Below, piece by piece: positions 1 through 8,487 of a stretch of DNA of 64,000 nucleotides. A program made the position numbers and the translations under genes. Numbering within the stretch: the first letter of the stretch is position 1; every line of letters starts with the position of its first letter. Origin of the DNA: Vibrio sp. Y2-5. GTDB taxonomy: Bacteria; Pseudomonadota; Gammaproteobacteria; Enterobacterales; Vibrionaceae. The stretch covers positions 313 through 64,312 of the forward strand of contig NZ_JACVEG010000014.1 in assembly GCF_014596725.1 (NCBI RefSeq). Direction: 5' to 3'. Under the pieces are notes generated by a model. The model searched no databases. It saw nothing but the letters and a program-made list of their open reading frames with translations, and had not been told where the DNA came from.

Positions 1-2
1 CT

Positions 3-30
3 ATTTTAGCTAGTTAAGTTCCAGTGTCAA
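3..30 (-). promoter_or_regulatory. rRNA operon P2-like promoter (leftward)
   Basis: On the minus strand a consensus -35 TTGACA (25-30) is followed after 16 bases by TAAAAT (3-8). It lies downstream of a stronger P1-like element (130-157), the usual tandem arrangement of rRNA promoters. In related gammaproteobacteria a rRNA operon follows hemG in this orientation. The rRNA genes themselves would lie beyond the left edge, so the assignment is an inference from promoter quality and synteny. Confidence 0.6.
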
Positions 31-129
31 ACACTTTTTTTAAACTTTTTCATCGTTAATTGATGCTAGTTAATAAACCGGCTAACTGGTTACATTTCTT
101 AAGAACTGTTCCCGTGTCAGCGAGGCGGC

Positions 130-195
130 ATTATAGGGAGATGATCAGAATTGGCAATAGTTTTTTAGCAAAGATTTTGAAGTTTTTTATCGTTC
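130..195 (-). promoter_or_regulatory. rRNA operon P1-like promoter with UP element
   Basis: Read leftward, TTGCCA (152-157), a 16-base spacer and a perfect TATAAT (130-135) are followed by a GC-rich discriminator (GCCGCC), the signature of stringently controlled rRNA promoters. Upstream (158-195) are A/T tracts resembling an UP element. No convincing gene covers this stretch; the open frame running rightward across it is a chance reading. Confidence 0.7.
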
Positions 196-199
196 GAAC

Positions 200-226
200 A
201 AAAAAGAGCCAACAAGGCTCCTTTTT
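200..226 (-). terminator. Rho-independent terminator after hemG
   Basis: GAGCC-aacaa-GGCTC stem (206-220) followed on the minus strand by a T-run. It closes the yigZ-trkH-hemG unit and insulates it from the rRNA promoters immediately downstream. Confidence 0.8.
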
Positions 227-237
227 GTCTGTTTTCT

Positions 238-762
238 TTACAATTGTGCAAATTTTTTAGCGAATAAAGACACTTTTTCCCAGTCTGTATATTCTACTTC
301 TTTACTTGTATCCGTTTCACCACCTGTGAGTTTCATAATGAAACGAATCATCATTCTATCAACCGGACGGTAACGCGGGTAATAAAGAGCTCCAGCAAAC
401 ACACCTATCAATGATGGCTGCCAAGGTGATTTCTTTAAAAACGTTTTTATATAAACGCTTCCTTCTGGAGTGTCTTTACCTTGATCCGCTTTGCGAGCCG
501 TCAGGTTAACACAATAAAAAGCAGCCTTTACTTGTTCCAACTGTCTTAGGTGGGCATTGATGAATTGATACAATTTTGCATTTAATTTGCCATAACGAAT
601 AGAAGCACCAATCAGTACTTTGTCATATTGCGTTAAATCCATTACCTGACACTCATGCAGGTCAACAAACTGGCATTCATAGCCTTGCAACTGCTGTGCA
701 ATATGGTGCATGATTTTTTTTGTCTGACCATCACGGGTCGAATATAAAAGAAGTGCTTTCAC
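238..762 (-). CDS. hemG: Menaquinone-dependent protoporphyrinogen oxidase, flavodoxin type
   Basis: HemG oxidises protoporphyrinogen IX to protoporphyrin IX in haem synthesis, using FMN and passing electrons to membrane quinones. The 174-residue product has the flavodoxin phosphate loop STRDGQT at residues 8-14, GASIRYG near residue 52, and the family-typical GGETDT...YTDW near the C terminus. I chose the GTG at 762 because AGGGA lies about 7 bases upstream and the protein then begins right at the first beta strand, as in E. coli; another in-frame GTG at 783 would add 7 residues but has a poor ribosome site. It follows trkH almost directly, in the conserved yigZ-trkH-hemG order. Confidence 0.9.
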   Translation of the reverse strand: MKALLLYSTRDGQTKKIMHHIAQQLQGYECQFVDLHECQVMDLTQYDKVLIGASIRYGKLNAKLYQFINAHLRQLEQVKAAFYCVNLTARKADQGKDTPEGSVYIKTFLKKSPWQPSLIGVFAGALYYPRYRPVDRMMIRFIMKLTGGETDTSKEVEYTDWEKVSLFAKKFAQL

Positions 763-784
763 GCTATATCCCTGTTTTGTCACC

Positions 785-2242
785 CTAGCTACGCCAAAAC
801 GTAGGCGTTAACAAAATTAATAAAGTAAAGATCTCTAGACGACCGAACAACATGGAGACAATAAGCACCCATTTGGCATTATCATTTATGTCAGCAAAAT
901 GGACAGAAACCTCTCCTAGCCCAGGACCTAAGTTGTTCAAAGTGGCTGCAACAGCTGAGAACGCACTGAGTTCATCCATACCTGTCGCTATTACTGCCAG
1001 CATACAAACCACAAACACCAATGCATAAGCAGAGAAAAATCCCCATACCGCATCGACAACACGTTGTGACAATGCACTGTCCCCCAGCTTGATGGAGTAG
1101 ATTGCTCGTGGATGCACCAGACGTTTCATTTCACGAGCGCCTTGTAATGTAAGCAGCAACACGCGAATGACTTTCATACCGCCACCCGTTGAACCCGCAC
1201 AACCACCAATAAAAGAAGAAAACAACAGAAGCACTGGCAAGAACAGAGGCCATTCTGAGAATCCTGTTGTTGTAAATCCGGCCGTTGTCGATATTGATAC
1301 CGTCTGGAATATCGCCTGATCAAACGCATCATAAAGTGAATCATAGGTATGATGCTGCAACAGCATTAAGAAACAGACGACAAACAGAATGACTTGTATC
1401 GCTATAAATGCTCGAAACTCAGGGTCACGCCAATAATATTTAGGATGAACACCACCCGTAGCCCAAGCAGCATAGTGCAAGGTGTAGTTACACGCAGATA
1501 TTAAGAGGAACACGACCGTAATGAGGTTAATCGCATAGCTATCAAAATATCCCATACTCGCATCATGGGTTGAGAATCCACCAATAGCGATCGTTGAGAA
1601 ACTATGACAGATAGCGTCGAAGACCGTCATACCAGCCAACCAGAATGCCGCAGCACAAACAATTGTTAAACTAAGGTAGATATACCACAGCGCTTTGGCC
1701 GTCTCTGCAATGCGAGGAGTTACTTTCGTATCTTTAACTGGTCCGGGAACCTCAGCTCGATACAACTGCATACCACCGATACCCAATACCGGAAGGATAG
1801 CGACAGCTAATACGATGATACCCATACCACCAAACCACTGTAGGAACTGACGATAAAAGAGAATTGCTTTAGGTAGTTCATCAAGACCAACAATTACTGT
1901 TGCCCCTGTAGTGGTTAATGCGGAGAACGATTCAAAGAAAGCATTGGTTACCGATACGTTCGGGTTATCAGACAACAAAAAAGGCATCGCGCCTGCGCTA
2001 CCGATTACCGTCCAAAATAATACAACGATAAGAAATCCATCTCGGGATTTAAGTTCATGTCGATAACGGCGGTTAGGAAACCAAAGTACCGCGCCAAAAA
2101 ACAACAATGCAAAAAAAGTAGAAACAAAAGGTACACCAGCACCATCACGATAGATCAAAGCGACCAGCGCAGGAGCTAGCATTGTAAAGCTAAATATCGC
2201 GAGCAGTAGCCCGACAATCCGGATAATTGAACGAAATTGCAT
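785..2242 (-). CDS. trkH: Trk-type potassium uptake membrane subunit (first TrkH paralogue)
   Basis: A 485-residue inner-membrane protein of the TrkH/KtrB family, which forms the K+-conducting pore of Trk uptake systems and works with the cytosolic NAD-binding gate TrkA. Many hydrophobic helices are visible, with the four glycine-containing filter loops typical of the family: TTTGAT near residue 111, AIGGFST near 220, TAGFTTTGFS near 320 and NLGPGLGE near 437. It lies between yigZ and hemG, as trkH does in E. coli. A second, clearly different TrkH is encoded at 61938-63383 next to trkA; this one has no trkA beside it. The stop is followed at once by hemG, suggesting cotranscription. Confidence 0.93.
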   Translation of the reverse strand: MQFRSIIRIVGLLLAIFSFTMLAPALVALIYRDGAGVPFVSTFFALLFFGAVLWFPNRRYRHELKSRDGFLIVVLFWTVIGSAGAMPFLLSDNPNVSVTNAFFESFSALTTTGATVIVGLDELPKAILFYRQFLQWFGGMGIIVLAVAILPVLGIGGMQLYRAEVPGPVKDTKVTPRIAETAKALWYIYLSLTIVCAAAFWLAGMTVFDAICHSFSTIAIGGFSTHDASMGYFDSYAINLITVVFLLISACNYTLHYAAWATGGVHPKYYWRDPEFRAFIAIQVILFVVCFLMLLQHHTYDSLYDAFDQAIFQTVSISTTAGFTTTGFSEWPLFLPVLLLFSSFIGGCAGSTGGGMKVIRVLLLTLQGAREMKRLVHPRAIYSIKLGDSALSQRVVDAVWGFFSAYALVFVVCMLAVIATGMDELSAFSAVAATLNNLGPGLGEVSVHFADINDNAKWVLIVSMLFGRLEIFTLLILLTPTFWRS

Positions 2243-2275
2243 TGATAGACAAAATGAAGCCGGGCTTCTTAGTTC

Positions 2276-2899
2276 CTATATATTGTTTAAATCGGTCACA
2301 ATAATTTTTGCACCGCTTCGGTTAATGATAGTTTGGGTGAAATCTTCAACATGAAGAACTTCCAGCTCTACATCCAATTCCACGTTTGAACCGTATTGAG
2401 CGTCAACTTCTGTCCCGTCGAACTGCTTAATAATAGACTGAGCAAGCGGGACTTGGCCGTAGTCTAAACTTAGGTGCAATTTTGTGGTGATTTTTTTCTC
2501 AATAGTTTGAAGCAGCTTAAGTGCTTGCTGTACCCCGCCTCCGTAGGCTTTCACTAAACCGCCAGTTCCTAGACGAATACCACCATAATAACGCGTGACA
2601 ACCGCTGTGATTTCACCAACTCCGGATCCGGATAACTGAGCCAATATAGGTTTACCCGCGGTCCCTGACGGTTCGCCGTCATCACTAAATCCCCAAAGCA
2701 TCGAATCTTCAGGCCTACCCGCGACAAATCCCCAACAGTTATGCCTCGCATCAGGATGTTTTTGCTTTATTTGTTCCACAAACGCTTTGGCAGAGTCACT
2801 ACTTGGAGTATGTGCAAGATAAGTAATAAACAGGCTCTTTTTTATCTCTTCTTCGAAGATAACGGGCTCTTTGGGGATCAAATAGGGACGAACGTTCAT
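2276..2899 (-). CDS. yigZ: YigZ/IMPACT-family protein
   Basis: A 207-residue member of the UPF0029/IMPACT family. The N-terminal domain carries the conserved SDDGEPSGTAGKPIL stretch (about residues 74-88) and YYGGIRLGTGGLVKAYGG (about 104-121); a smaller C-terminal domain follows. The cellular role in bacteria is not settled; the eukaryotic homologue IMPACT affects translational control. The open frame extends upstream to 2977, but I place the start at the ATG at 2899 because the protein then begins at the family's usual N terminus (MNVRPYLIPKEPV). No strong ribosome site marks either start. First gene of the yigZ-trkH-hemG unit and divergent from fadB. Confidence 0.85.
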   Translation of the reverse strand: MNVRPYLIPKEPVIFEEEIKKSLFITYLAHTPSSDSAKAFVEQIKQKHPDARHNCWGFVAGRPEDSMLWGFSDDGEPSGTAGKPILAQLSGSGVGEITAVVTRYYGGIRLGTGGLVKAYGGGVQQALKLLQTIEKKITTKLHLSLDYGQVPLAQSIIKQFDGTEVDAQYGSNVELDVELEVLHVEDFTQTIINRSGAKIIVTDLNNI

Positions 2900-3037
2900 A
2901 TTTTTCACAAAATCATAAAGATGACCAAGTGTATCACGAGGCCTGAAAATGTGCTCAGGATTGGTACCAGCACACAATGTTAAACACTTGTTTAAAAAAT
3001 GTATTGAAATTAAACATTCTGCCGTTCAAACTGAAAT

Positions 3038-3054
3038 TACTGGTCACACCAGAA
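3038..3054 (+). promoter_or_regulatory. FadR-like operator upstream of fadBA
   Basis: The sequence TACTGGTCACACCAGAA matches 12 of 16 fixed positions of the FadR operator AACTGGTCNGACCAGTT and is an imperfect palindrome. It lies about 60 bases before fadB. FadR represses beta-oxidation genes until long-chain acyl-CoA binds it. Assigned by motif and context only. Confidence 0.6.
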
Positions 3055-3114
3055 ATTAAATACAACAAAAACTCTCACACACAATCCTTCGGTTGTATGT
3101 CAAGGAGATAGACA

Positions 3115-5301
3115 ATGATTTACCAAGCCGAAACCCTACAGGTAAAGGAATTACAGAACGGTATCGTAGAAATAAGCTTCTGCTCGCCACATTCTGTAAA
3201 CAAGCTCGACCTCAGCACCCTTAACTCTCTAAATGAGGCTCTTGATGCTCTCCAAATTCATCAAGATTTAAGAGGTGTTGTTCTTACTTCAGATAAAGAT
3301 TCATTTATTGTCGGTGCCGACATTACTGAGTTTTTAGGACTCTTTGCAAAACCAGAAGAAGAGCTAAATACGTGGCTCGTTTTTGCAAACAGCATATTTA
3401 ACAAGCTGGAAGACTTACCAGTACCAACACTCTCTGCGTTAAGAGGTTTCGCTCTTGGCGGCGGATGTGAGTGTGTACTTGCTACCGACTTCCGCATTGG
3501 TGATAAAACCACCAGCATAGGTTTACCAGAAACCAAACTCGGTATTATGCCTGGTTTTGGTGGCACGGTTCGCCTACCAAGAATCATCGGTGCGGACAGC
3601 GCGATGGAAATAATCACTCAAGGTAAAGCGTGTAAAGCAGACGAAGCACTAAAACTGGGCTTACTCGATGCCATTGTTGAAAGTGACAAACTCTCAGAGT
3701 CAGCCATCGCGACGTTAACGCAAGCCATGAATGAGAAGATTGATTGGCAAGCTCGCCGCAAACAAAAAACTTCAACGCTAACATTAAGCAAGATTGAAGC
3801 GATGATGAGCTTTACGATGGCGAAAGGTCTAGTAGCGCAGGTAGCGGGTACTCACTACCCAGCACCAATGACTGCCGTCAAAACTATCGAGCAAGCAGCA
3901 AACTGCGAACGCGATGCAGCTCTAGACATCGAGCGTAAACACTTTATCACTCTGGCGAAATCTCAAGAAGCGCAAGCGCTTGTAGGTATCTTCCTTAATG
4001 ACCAATACATTAAGGGACTTGCGAAAAAATCCGCGAAATCCGCATCGAAAGGCACTCAACGAGCCGCTGTTTTAGGCGCGGGTATAATGGGCGGCGGTAT
4101 TGCTTACCAATCAGCATCGAAAGGCGTTCCGGTAACAATGAAAGATATCGCTCAATCGTCTCTTGATTTGGGCATGACGGAAGCGTCTAAGTTACTCAAT
4201 AAACAACTTGAGCGTGGCAAGATCGATGGTTTTAAGATGGCTTCTGTCATCGCATCTATTTCACCAACGCTACATTATGCAGGTATAGAGCAATCCGACG
4301 TTGTTGTTGAAGCCGTGGTTGAGAACCCCAAAGTCAAAGCGGCCGTTCTGAGCGAAGTGGAACAACAAGTTTCAGCAGACACCGTCATCACGTCAAACAC
4401 CTCAACCATTCCAATCAACTTACTGGCGAAATCGCTTAAGCGCCCAGAAAACTTCTGTGGTATGCACTTCTTTAACCCAGTACACCGCATGCCGCTGGTC
4501 GAAATTATCCGTGGTGAACATACTTCGGAAGACACCATTAATCGTGTTGTCGCTTACGCTGCGAAAATGGGCAAATCGCCAATCGTAGTTAATGACTGCC
4601 CAGGATTCTTCGTAAACCGTGTACTTTTCCCATACTTTGCCGGTTTTAGCTTGTTGATGCGTGATGGCGGTGATTTCACACAGATCGATAAAGTAATGGA
4701 ACGTCAATTCGGCTGGCCAATGGGCCCTGCCTACTTGTTGGATGTGGTTGGTTTAGATACCGCTCACCATGCACAAGAAGTGATGGCACAAGGCTTCCCT
4801 ACTCGTATGGCTAAAGAAGGCCCTGACGCGATCAGCGCCCTGTTTGAAGCTCAGAAATACGGTCAGAAAAATGGTAGTGGTTTCTACCAGTACACCGTTG
4901 ATAAAAAAGGTAAGCCAAAGAAAGCCTTTGATAACAGCGTTCTTCCACTGCTACAAACCGTGTGTGGTGCTTCTGCAGAGTTTGATGACCAAACCATTAT
5001 TGAACGTATGATGATTCCTATGATCAATGAAGTAGTGCTTTGTTTAGAAGAGAACATCATTGCTTCACCTCAGGAAGCCGATATGGCGCTGGTTTATGGA
5101 CTTGGTTTCCCTCCTTTCCGTGGTGGCGTGTTCCGATATTTAGATAGCATTGGGCTCAATACCTATATCGAGATGGCTAAGAAGCATGAGCATTTAGGTG
5201 AGGTTTACCACGTTCCTCAACGCCTAATAGATATGGCTGAGAAAGGTCAAACCTTCTATTTTTCTCAACAAACAGGCTCACAACAAGCTGGCTCACTGTA
5301 A
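3115..5301 (+). CDS. fadB: Fatty acid oxidation complex alpha subunit
   Basis: FadB is the multifunctional alpha chain of aerobic beta-oxidation: enoyl-CoA hydratase/isomerase plus L-3-hydroxyacyl-CoA dehydrogenase. The 728-residue protein has the crotonase domain first (SFIVGADITEF near 62, ALGGGCECVLATDFR near 109, GIMPGFGGTVRLPR near 143), then an NAD-binding fold starting VLGAGIMGGGIAYQSA (about 319), then the dehydrogenase motif HFFNPVHRMPLVEII (about 450). Start is supported by AAGGAG 8 bases upstream of the ATG. It is followed after 25 bases by fadA; the pair forms the usual alpha2beta2 complex operon, divergent from yigZ and behind a FadR-like site. Confidence 0.97.
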   Translation: MIYQAETLQVKELQNGIVEISFCSPHSVNKLDLSTLNSLNEALDALQIHQDLRGVVLTSDKDSFIVGADITEFLGLFAKPEEELNTWLVFANSIFNKLEDLPVPTLSALRGFALGGGCECVLATDFRIGDKTTSIGLPETKLGIMPGFGGTVRLPRIIGADSAMEIITQGKACKADEALKLGLLDAIVESDKLSESAIATLTQAMNEKIDWQARRKQKTSTLTLSKIEAMMSFTMAKGLVAQVAGTHYPAPMTAVKTIEQAANCERDAALDIERKHFITLAKSQEAQALVGIFLNDQYIKGLAKKSAKSASKGTQRAAVLGAGIMGGGIAYQSASKGVPVTMKDIAQSSLDLGMTEASKLLNKQLERGKIDGFKMASVIASISPTLHYAGIEQSDVVVEAVVENPKVKAAVLSEVEQQVSADTVITSNTSTIPINLLAKSLKRPENFCGMHFFNPVHRMPLVEIIRGEHTSEDTINRVVAYAAKMGKSPIVVNDCPGFFVNRVLFPYFAGFSLLMRDGGDFTQIDKVMERQFGWPMGPAYLLDVVGLDTAHHAQEVMAQGFPTRMAKEGPDAISALFEAQKYGQKNGSGFYQYTVDKKGKPKKAFDNSVLPLLQTVCGASAEFDDQTIIERMMIPMINEVVLCLEENIIASPQEADMALVYGLGFPPFRGGVFRYLDSIGLNTYIEMAKKHEHLGEVYHVPQRLIDMAEKGQTFYFSQQTGSQQAGSL

Positions 5302-5326
5302 TCGACTTTGGAAAAGGAAGAACAAA

Positions 5327-6490
5327 ATGAATAATGTAGTAATTGTTGATTGCCTTCGTACCCCTATGGGCCGTTCCAAAGGCGGGGCATTTCGCCATCA
5401 GAGAGCGGAAGATCTTTCTGCTCATTTGATGAAAGGCATTCTGGCTAGAAACCCACAAGTAAATCCACATGACATTGAAGATATCTACTGGGGCTGTGTA
5501 CAACAAACCTTAGAGCAAGGCTTCAACGTTGCGCGTAACGCAGCGCTACTGGCAGGTCTACCAATCGAGATTGGAGCGGTTACGGTTAACCGTCTCTGTG
5601 GTTCTTCAATGCAGGCGCTTCATGATGCCACTCGTTCAATCATGGTTGGGGATGCAGAGATCTGCTTAGTCGGCGGTGTTGAGCACATGGGACACGTACC
5701 GATGAACCATGGTGTGGATTTCCACCCAGGTTTATCAAAGAACGTTGCAAAAGCAGCAGGCATGATGGGTTTAACCGCTGAAATGCTGGGTAAAGTGCAC
5801 GGTATTAGCCGTGAACAACAAGATGCATTTGCCGCACGTTCACACCAAAGAGCGTACGCTGCAACTGTTGAAGGAAGATTCAAAAATGAAATTCTTCCAA
5901 CAGAAGCTCATGCGGAAGACGGCACTCTATTCACTCTCGATTACGACGAAGTGATTCGCCCAGAAACAACAGCTGAAGGCTTATCTGCACTTCGTCCTGC
6001 CTTTGACCCAGTCAATGGTACGGTAACTGCTGGTTCTTCTTCTGCGCTGTCTGACGGAGCCTCTGCCATGCTAATCATGAGTGAAGCAAAAGCGCTGGAG
6101 TTAGGACTTACTATCCGTGCCAAAGTTAAATCGATGGCGATTGCAGGTTGCGATCCTTCTATCATGGGGTATGGACCAGTACCAGCCACTCACAAAGCAC
6201 TGAAACGTGCGGGTATATCAATGGAAGACATTGATGTGGTTGAACTGAACGAAGCCTTTGCAGCTCAGTCTCTACCTTGTGCAAAAGACTTAGGTTTATT
6301 GGATAAGATGGATGACAAAGTAAACCTTAACGGTGGAGCAATTGCATTAGGCCACCCATTAGGTTGTTCAGGAACACGTATCTCAACGACTCTGATCAAC
6401 CTCATGGAAGCAAAACAAGCGAAATACGGATTAGCAACCATGTGTATTGGCTTAGGCCAAGGTATTGCGACGATTTTTGAACGTCCTTAA
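5327..6490 (+). CDS. fadA: 3-ketoacyl-CoA thiolase, beta subunit
   Basis: FadA performs the last step of beta-oxidation, cleaving 3-ketoacyl-CoA to acetyl-CoA and a shortened acyl-CoA, in complex with FadB. The 387-residue protein shows the acyl-accepting cysteine in NRLCGSSMQALHDA (Cys near 91), VELNEAFAAQ (about 305), the catalytic His in GGAIALGHPLGCSGTR (about 338) and Cys in MCIGLGQG near the end. A ribosome site AAGGAAG lies 7 bases before the ATG. Second and last gene of fadBA, closed by a strong terminator. Confidence 0.97.
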   Translation: MNNVVIVDCLRTPMGRSKGGAFRHQRAEDLSAHLMKGILARNPQVNPHDIEDIYWGCVQQTLEQGFNVARNAALLAGLPIEIGAVTVNRLCGSSMQALHDATRSIMVGDAEICLVGGVEHMGHVPMNHGVDFHPGLSKNVAKAAGMMGLTAEMLGKVHGISREQQDAFAARSHQRAYAATVEGRFKNEILPTEAHAEDGTLFTLDYDEVIRPETTAEGLSALRPAFDPVNGTVTAGSSSALSDGASAMLIMSEAKALELGLTIRAKVKSMAIAGCDPSIMGYGPVPATHKALKRAGISMEDIDVVELNEAFAAQSLPCAKDLGLLDKMDDKVNLNGGAIALGHPLGCSGTRISTTLINLMEAKQAKYGLATMCIGLGQGIATIFERP

Positions 6491-6509
6491 TCGATTAGAT
6501 AACACCATG

Positions 6510-6540
6510 AAAAAAGCCAGCTTAACGCTGGCTTTTCTTT
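6510..6540 (+). terminator. Bidirectional terminator between fadA and glmU
   Basis: AGCCAGC-ttaac-GCTGGCT stem with an A-run before it and a T-run after it, so it can end both rightward fadBA and leftward glmU transcription. Confidence 0.85.
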
Positions 6541-6541
6541 A

Positions 6542-7903
6542 TCACTTTTTCTTAACTGGGCGTTGCCAGCCAGAAATTTTCTTCTCTTTAGCGCGAGTGA
6601 TTACTAACTCACCTTCTGCGACATCTTTAGTTAATGTTGTTCCTGCACCGATTGTTGCACCATTTGCGATAGTAACTGGAGCCACCAGCTGGCAGTCAGA
6701 GCCAACAAACACATCATCACCAATAATGGTTTTGTGCTTGTTCACACCGTCATAGTTACAAGTAATCACACCTGCACCTACGTTTACACGCTGACCAATT
6801 TCTGCATCACCGATGTAAGTTAAGTGGTTAGATTTAGAGCCTTCGCCAATACGGGCATTTTTTACTTCAACGAAGTTGCCAACATGAGCATCATTACGCA
6901 GATCAGCACCTGGGCGAAGACGAGTAAATGGACCCACAGTACAATATTCACCCACACTCGCGCCTTCAATCACGCTGTAAGGACGAATTACCGTGTTATC
7001 GTCAATTTCACAGTCTTTCAGAATACAGCCCGCACCGATAACCACGTTATCACCGATAGAAACCGTACCTTCGATAATGACGTTAGCATCGATTTCAACG
7101 TCCATACCACATTGCAATTCACCACGCAGATCAAAACGAGCCGGATCACGAAGCATAACGCCCTGCTCTAATAGTTTATTTGCCTGACGAGCCTGAAATG
7201 CGCGCTCTAAACGAGCCAGTTGAATACGGTCATTAACACCTTCAACTTCAATTGAGCTCACAGGATGTACAGCTTCAACCGCTCGGCCTTCTTCATGCGC
7301 AGCAGCAATAACGTCTGTAAGGTAGTATTCGCCCTGAGCATTGTTGTTGTTCAAACCAGACAACCAGCGTTTTAGATCACGACCTGTCGCAACCATCACA
7401 CCAGTATTAATCTCTTTGATCAGCTTTTGCTCTTCGGTTGCGTCTTTTTGTTCAACGATCGCCACTACAGGGCCGTTCTTACGTACGATACGTCCGTAAC
7501 CCGTCGGGTTTTTAAGCACCACGGTTAACAACGCAATACCATCGTTTGGTTGAGCATCTAACAAACTTTCAAGGGTTTCCTCAGAGATCAATGGAACATC
7601 ACCGTATAAAACGAGGATCTTCTCATCATCCTGAAATTGAGCTGATGCCTGATCAACGGCATGGCCAGTACCCAGTTGCTCTGCTTGCAGCACCCAATTA
7701 ACGTTTTCTTCAGACAACGCTTGTTGCATTTGATCACCACCGTGGCCATAAACCAAGTGGATATTCTGAGCCCCTAAGCTATTGCACGTATCGATCACGT
7801 GTTTGACCATCGGCTTACCAGCAAGGGTGTGAAGGACTTTTGGCATGTTGGAATTCATGCGAGTACCTTTACCCGCGGCCAAAATTACAGCGCTAAATTT
7901 CAT
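6542..7903 (-). CDS. glmU: Bifunctional UDP-GlcNAc pyrophosphorylase / glucosamine-1-phosphate acetyltransferase
   Basis: GlmU makes UDP-N-acetylglucosamine, the entry metabolite for peptidoglycan and lipopolysaccharide, by acetylating glucosamine-1-phosphate and then transferring UMP. The 453-residue product has the uridylyltransferase motif LAAGKGTRM (residues 8-16), LVYGHGGDQ, and a C-terminal left-handed beta-helix with hexapeptide repeats (about 250-440) that holds the acetyltransferase site. An upstream in-frame ATG at 7939 would add 12 residues; the ATG at 7903 has an AGG ribosome site and matches the family N terminus. It lies downstream of the atp operon behind a terminator, as in E. 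coli. Confidence 0.96.
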   Translation of the reverse strand: MKFSAVILAAGKGTRMNSNMPKVLHTLAGKPMVKHVIDTCNSLGAQNIHLVYGHGGDQMQQALSEENVNWVLQAEQLGTGHAVDQASAQFQDDEKILVLYGDVPLISEETLESLLDAQPNDGIALLTVVLKNPTGYGRIVRKNGPVVAIVEQKDATEEQKLIKEINTGVMVATGRDLKRWLSGLNNNNAQGEYYLTDVIAAAHEEGRAVEAVHPVSSIEVEGVNDRIQLARLERAFQARQANKLLEQGVMLRDPARFDLRGELQCGMDVEIDANVIIEGTVSIGDNVVIGAGCILKDCEIDDNTVIRPYSVIEGASVGEYCTVGPFTRLRPGADLRNDAHVGNFVEVKNARIGEGSKSNHLTYIGDAEIGQRVNVGAGVITCNYDGVNKHKTIIGDDVFVGSDCQLVAPVTIANGATIGAGTTLTKDVAEGELVITRAKEKKISGWQRPVKKK

Positions 7904-7998
7904 GTTGAACCTATTTGTTGAGGTAACGACTGAGGGCATTTTAGCGGCTTACGGAGAGGGTGTTAATTCTTTGCGGTTAATTTCTATTAAAAATAAAG

Positions 7999-8028
7999 CA
8001 AAAAAGGCGACCAATGGTCGCCTTTTCA
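7999..8028 (-). terminator. Terminator of the atp operon
   Basis: Stem AGGCGACC...GGTCGCCT (8005-8023) with a run of six T on the minus strand. It separates atpC from the downstream glmU. Confidence 0.85.
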
Positions 8029-8046
8029 TGAAACGAGTTAATAAAA

Positions 8047-8469
8047 TTAACGACGTTTCTTAGTCAGCTCAATTACTCGTAACTGAGCAATGGCTTTAGC
8101 CAGTTCACTGGCCGCTTGCGCGAAGTCCATATCGCCATGCTGATTCTGAATTTTCTCCTCAGCGCGACGCTTGGCTTCTTGAGCCTTGGCTGTATCAAGA
8201 TCTTCACCACGAATTGCTGTATCAGCCAGTACAGTCGCTGTACCAGGCTGAACTTCAACCATACCACCAGAAACATAAATAATTTCTTCGTGGCCGTGTT
8301 GTTTCACTATACGTACCATACCAGGCTTGATAGCGGTCAGCAGCGGTGTGTGACCATGGAAAATACCAAGTTCACCTTCGCTACCGGTCACCTGAAACGT
8401 TTCTACACGACCAGAGAAAATTTTCTTCTCTGCGCTTACAACGTCAAGATGAAAGGTTATTGCTGCCAT
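8047..8469 (-). CDS. atpC: ATP synthase F1 epsilon subunit
   Basis: Epsilon is part of the central stalk of F1 and can inhibit ATP hydrolysis. The 140-residue protein has the N-terminal beta-sandwich (EGELGIFHGHTPLLTAIKPG near residues 30-49) and a C-terminal helical part rich in Ala, Lys and Arg. Start ATG at 8469 is preceded by GGAGG. It is the last gene of the atp operon, 18 bases after atpD. Confidence 0.97.
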   Translation of the reverse strand: MAAITFHLDVVSAEKKIFSGRVETFQVTGSEGELGIFHGHTPLLTAIKPGMVRIVKQHGHEEIIYVSGGMVEVQPGTATVLADTAIRGEDLDTAKAQEAKRRAEEKIQNQHGDMDFAQAASELAKAIAQLRVIELTKKRR

Positions 8470-8487
8470 ATCGCCTCCTAGTTAGCC

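Noticed and set aside
60..260. Rightward 66-codon open frame
   Set aside because: It crosses the leftward rRNA promoters and the hemG terminator, has no ribosome site and no protein-like conservation.
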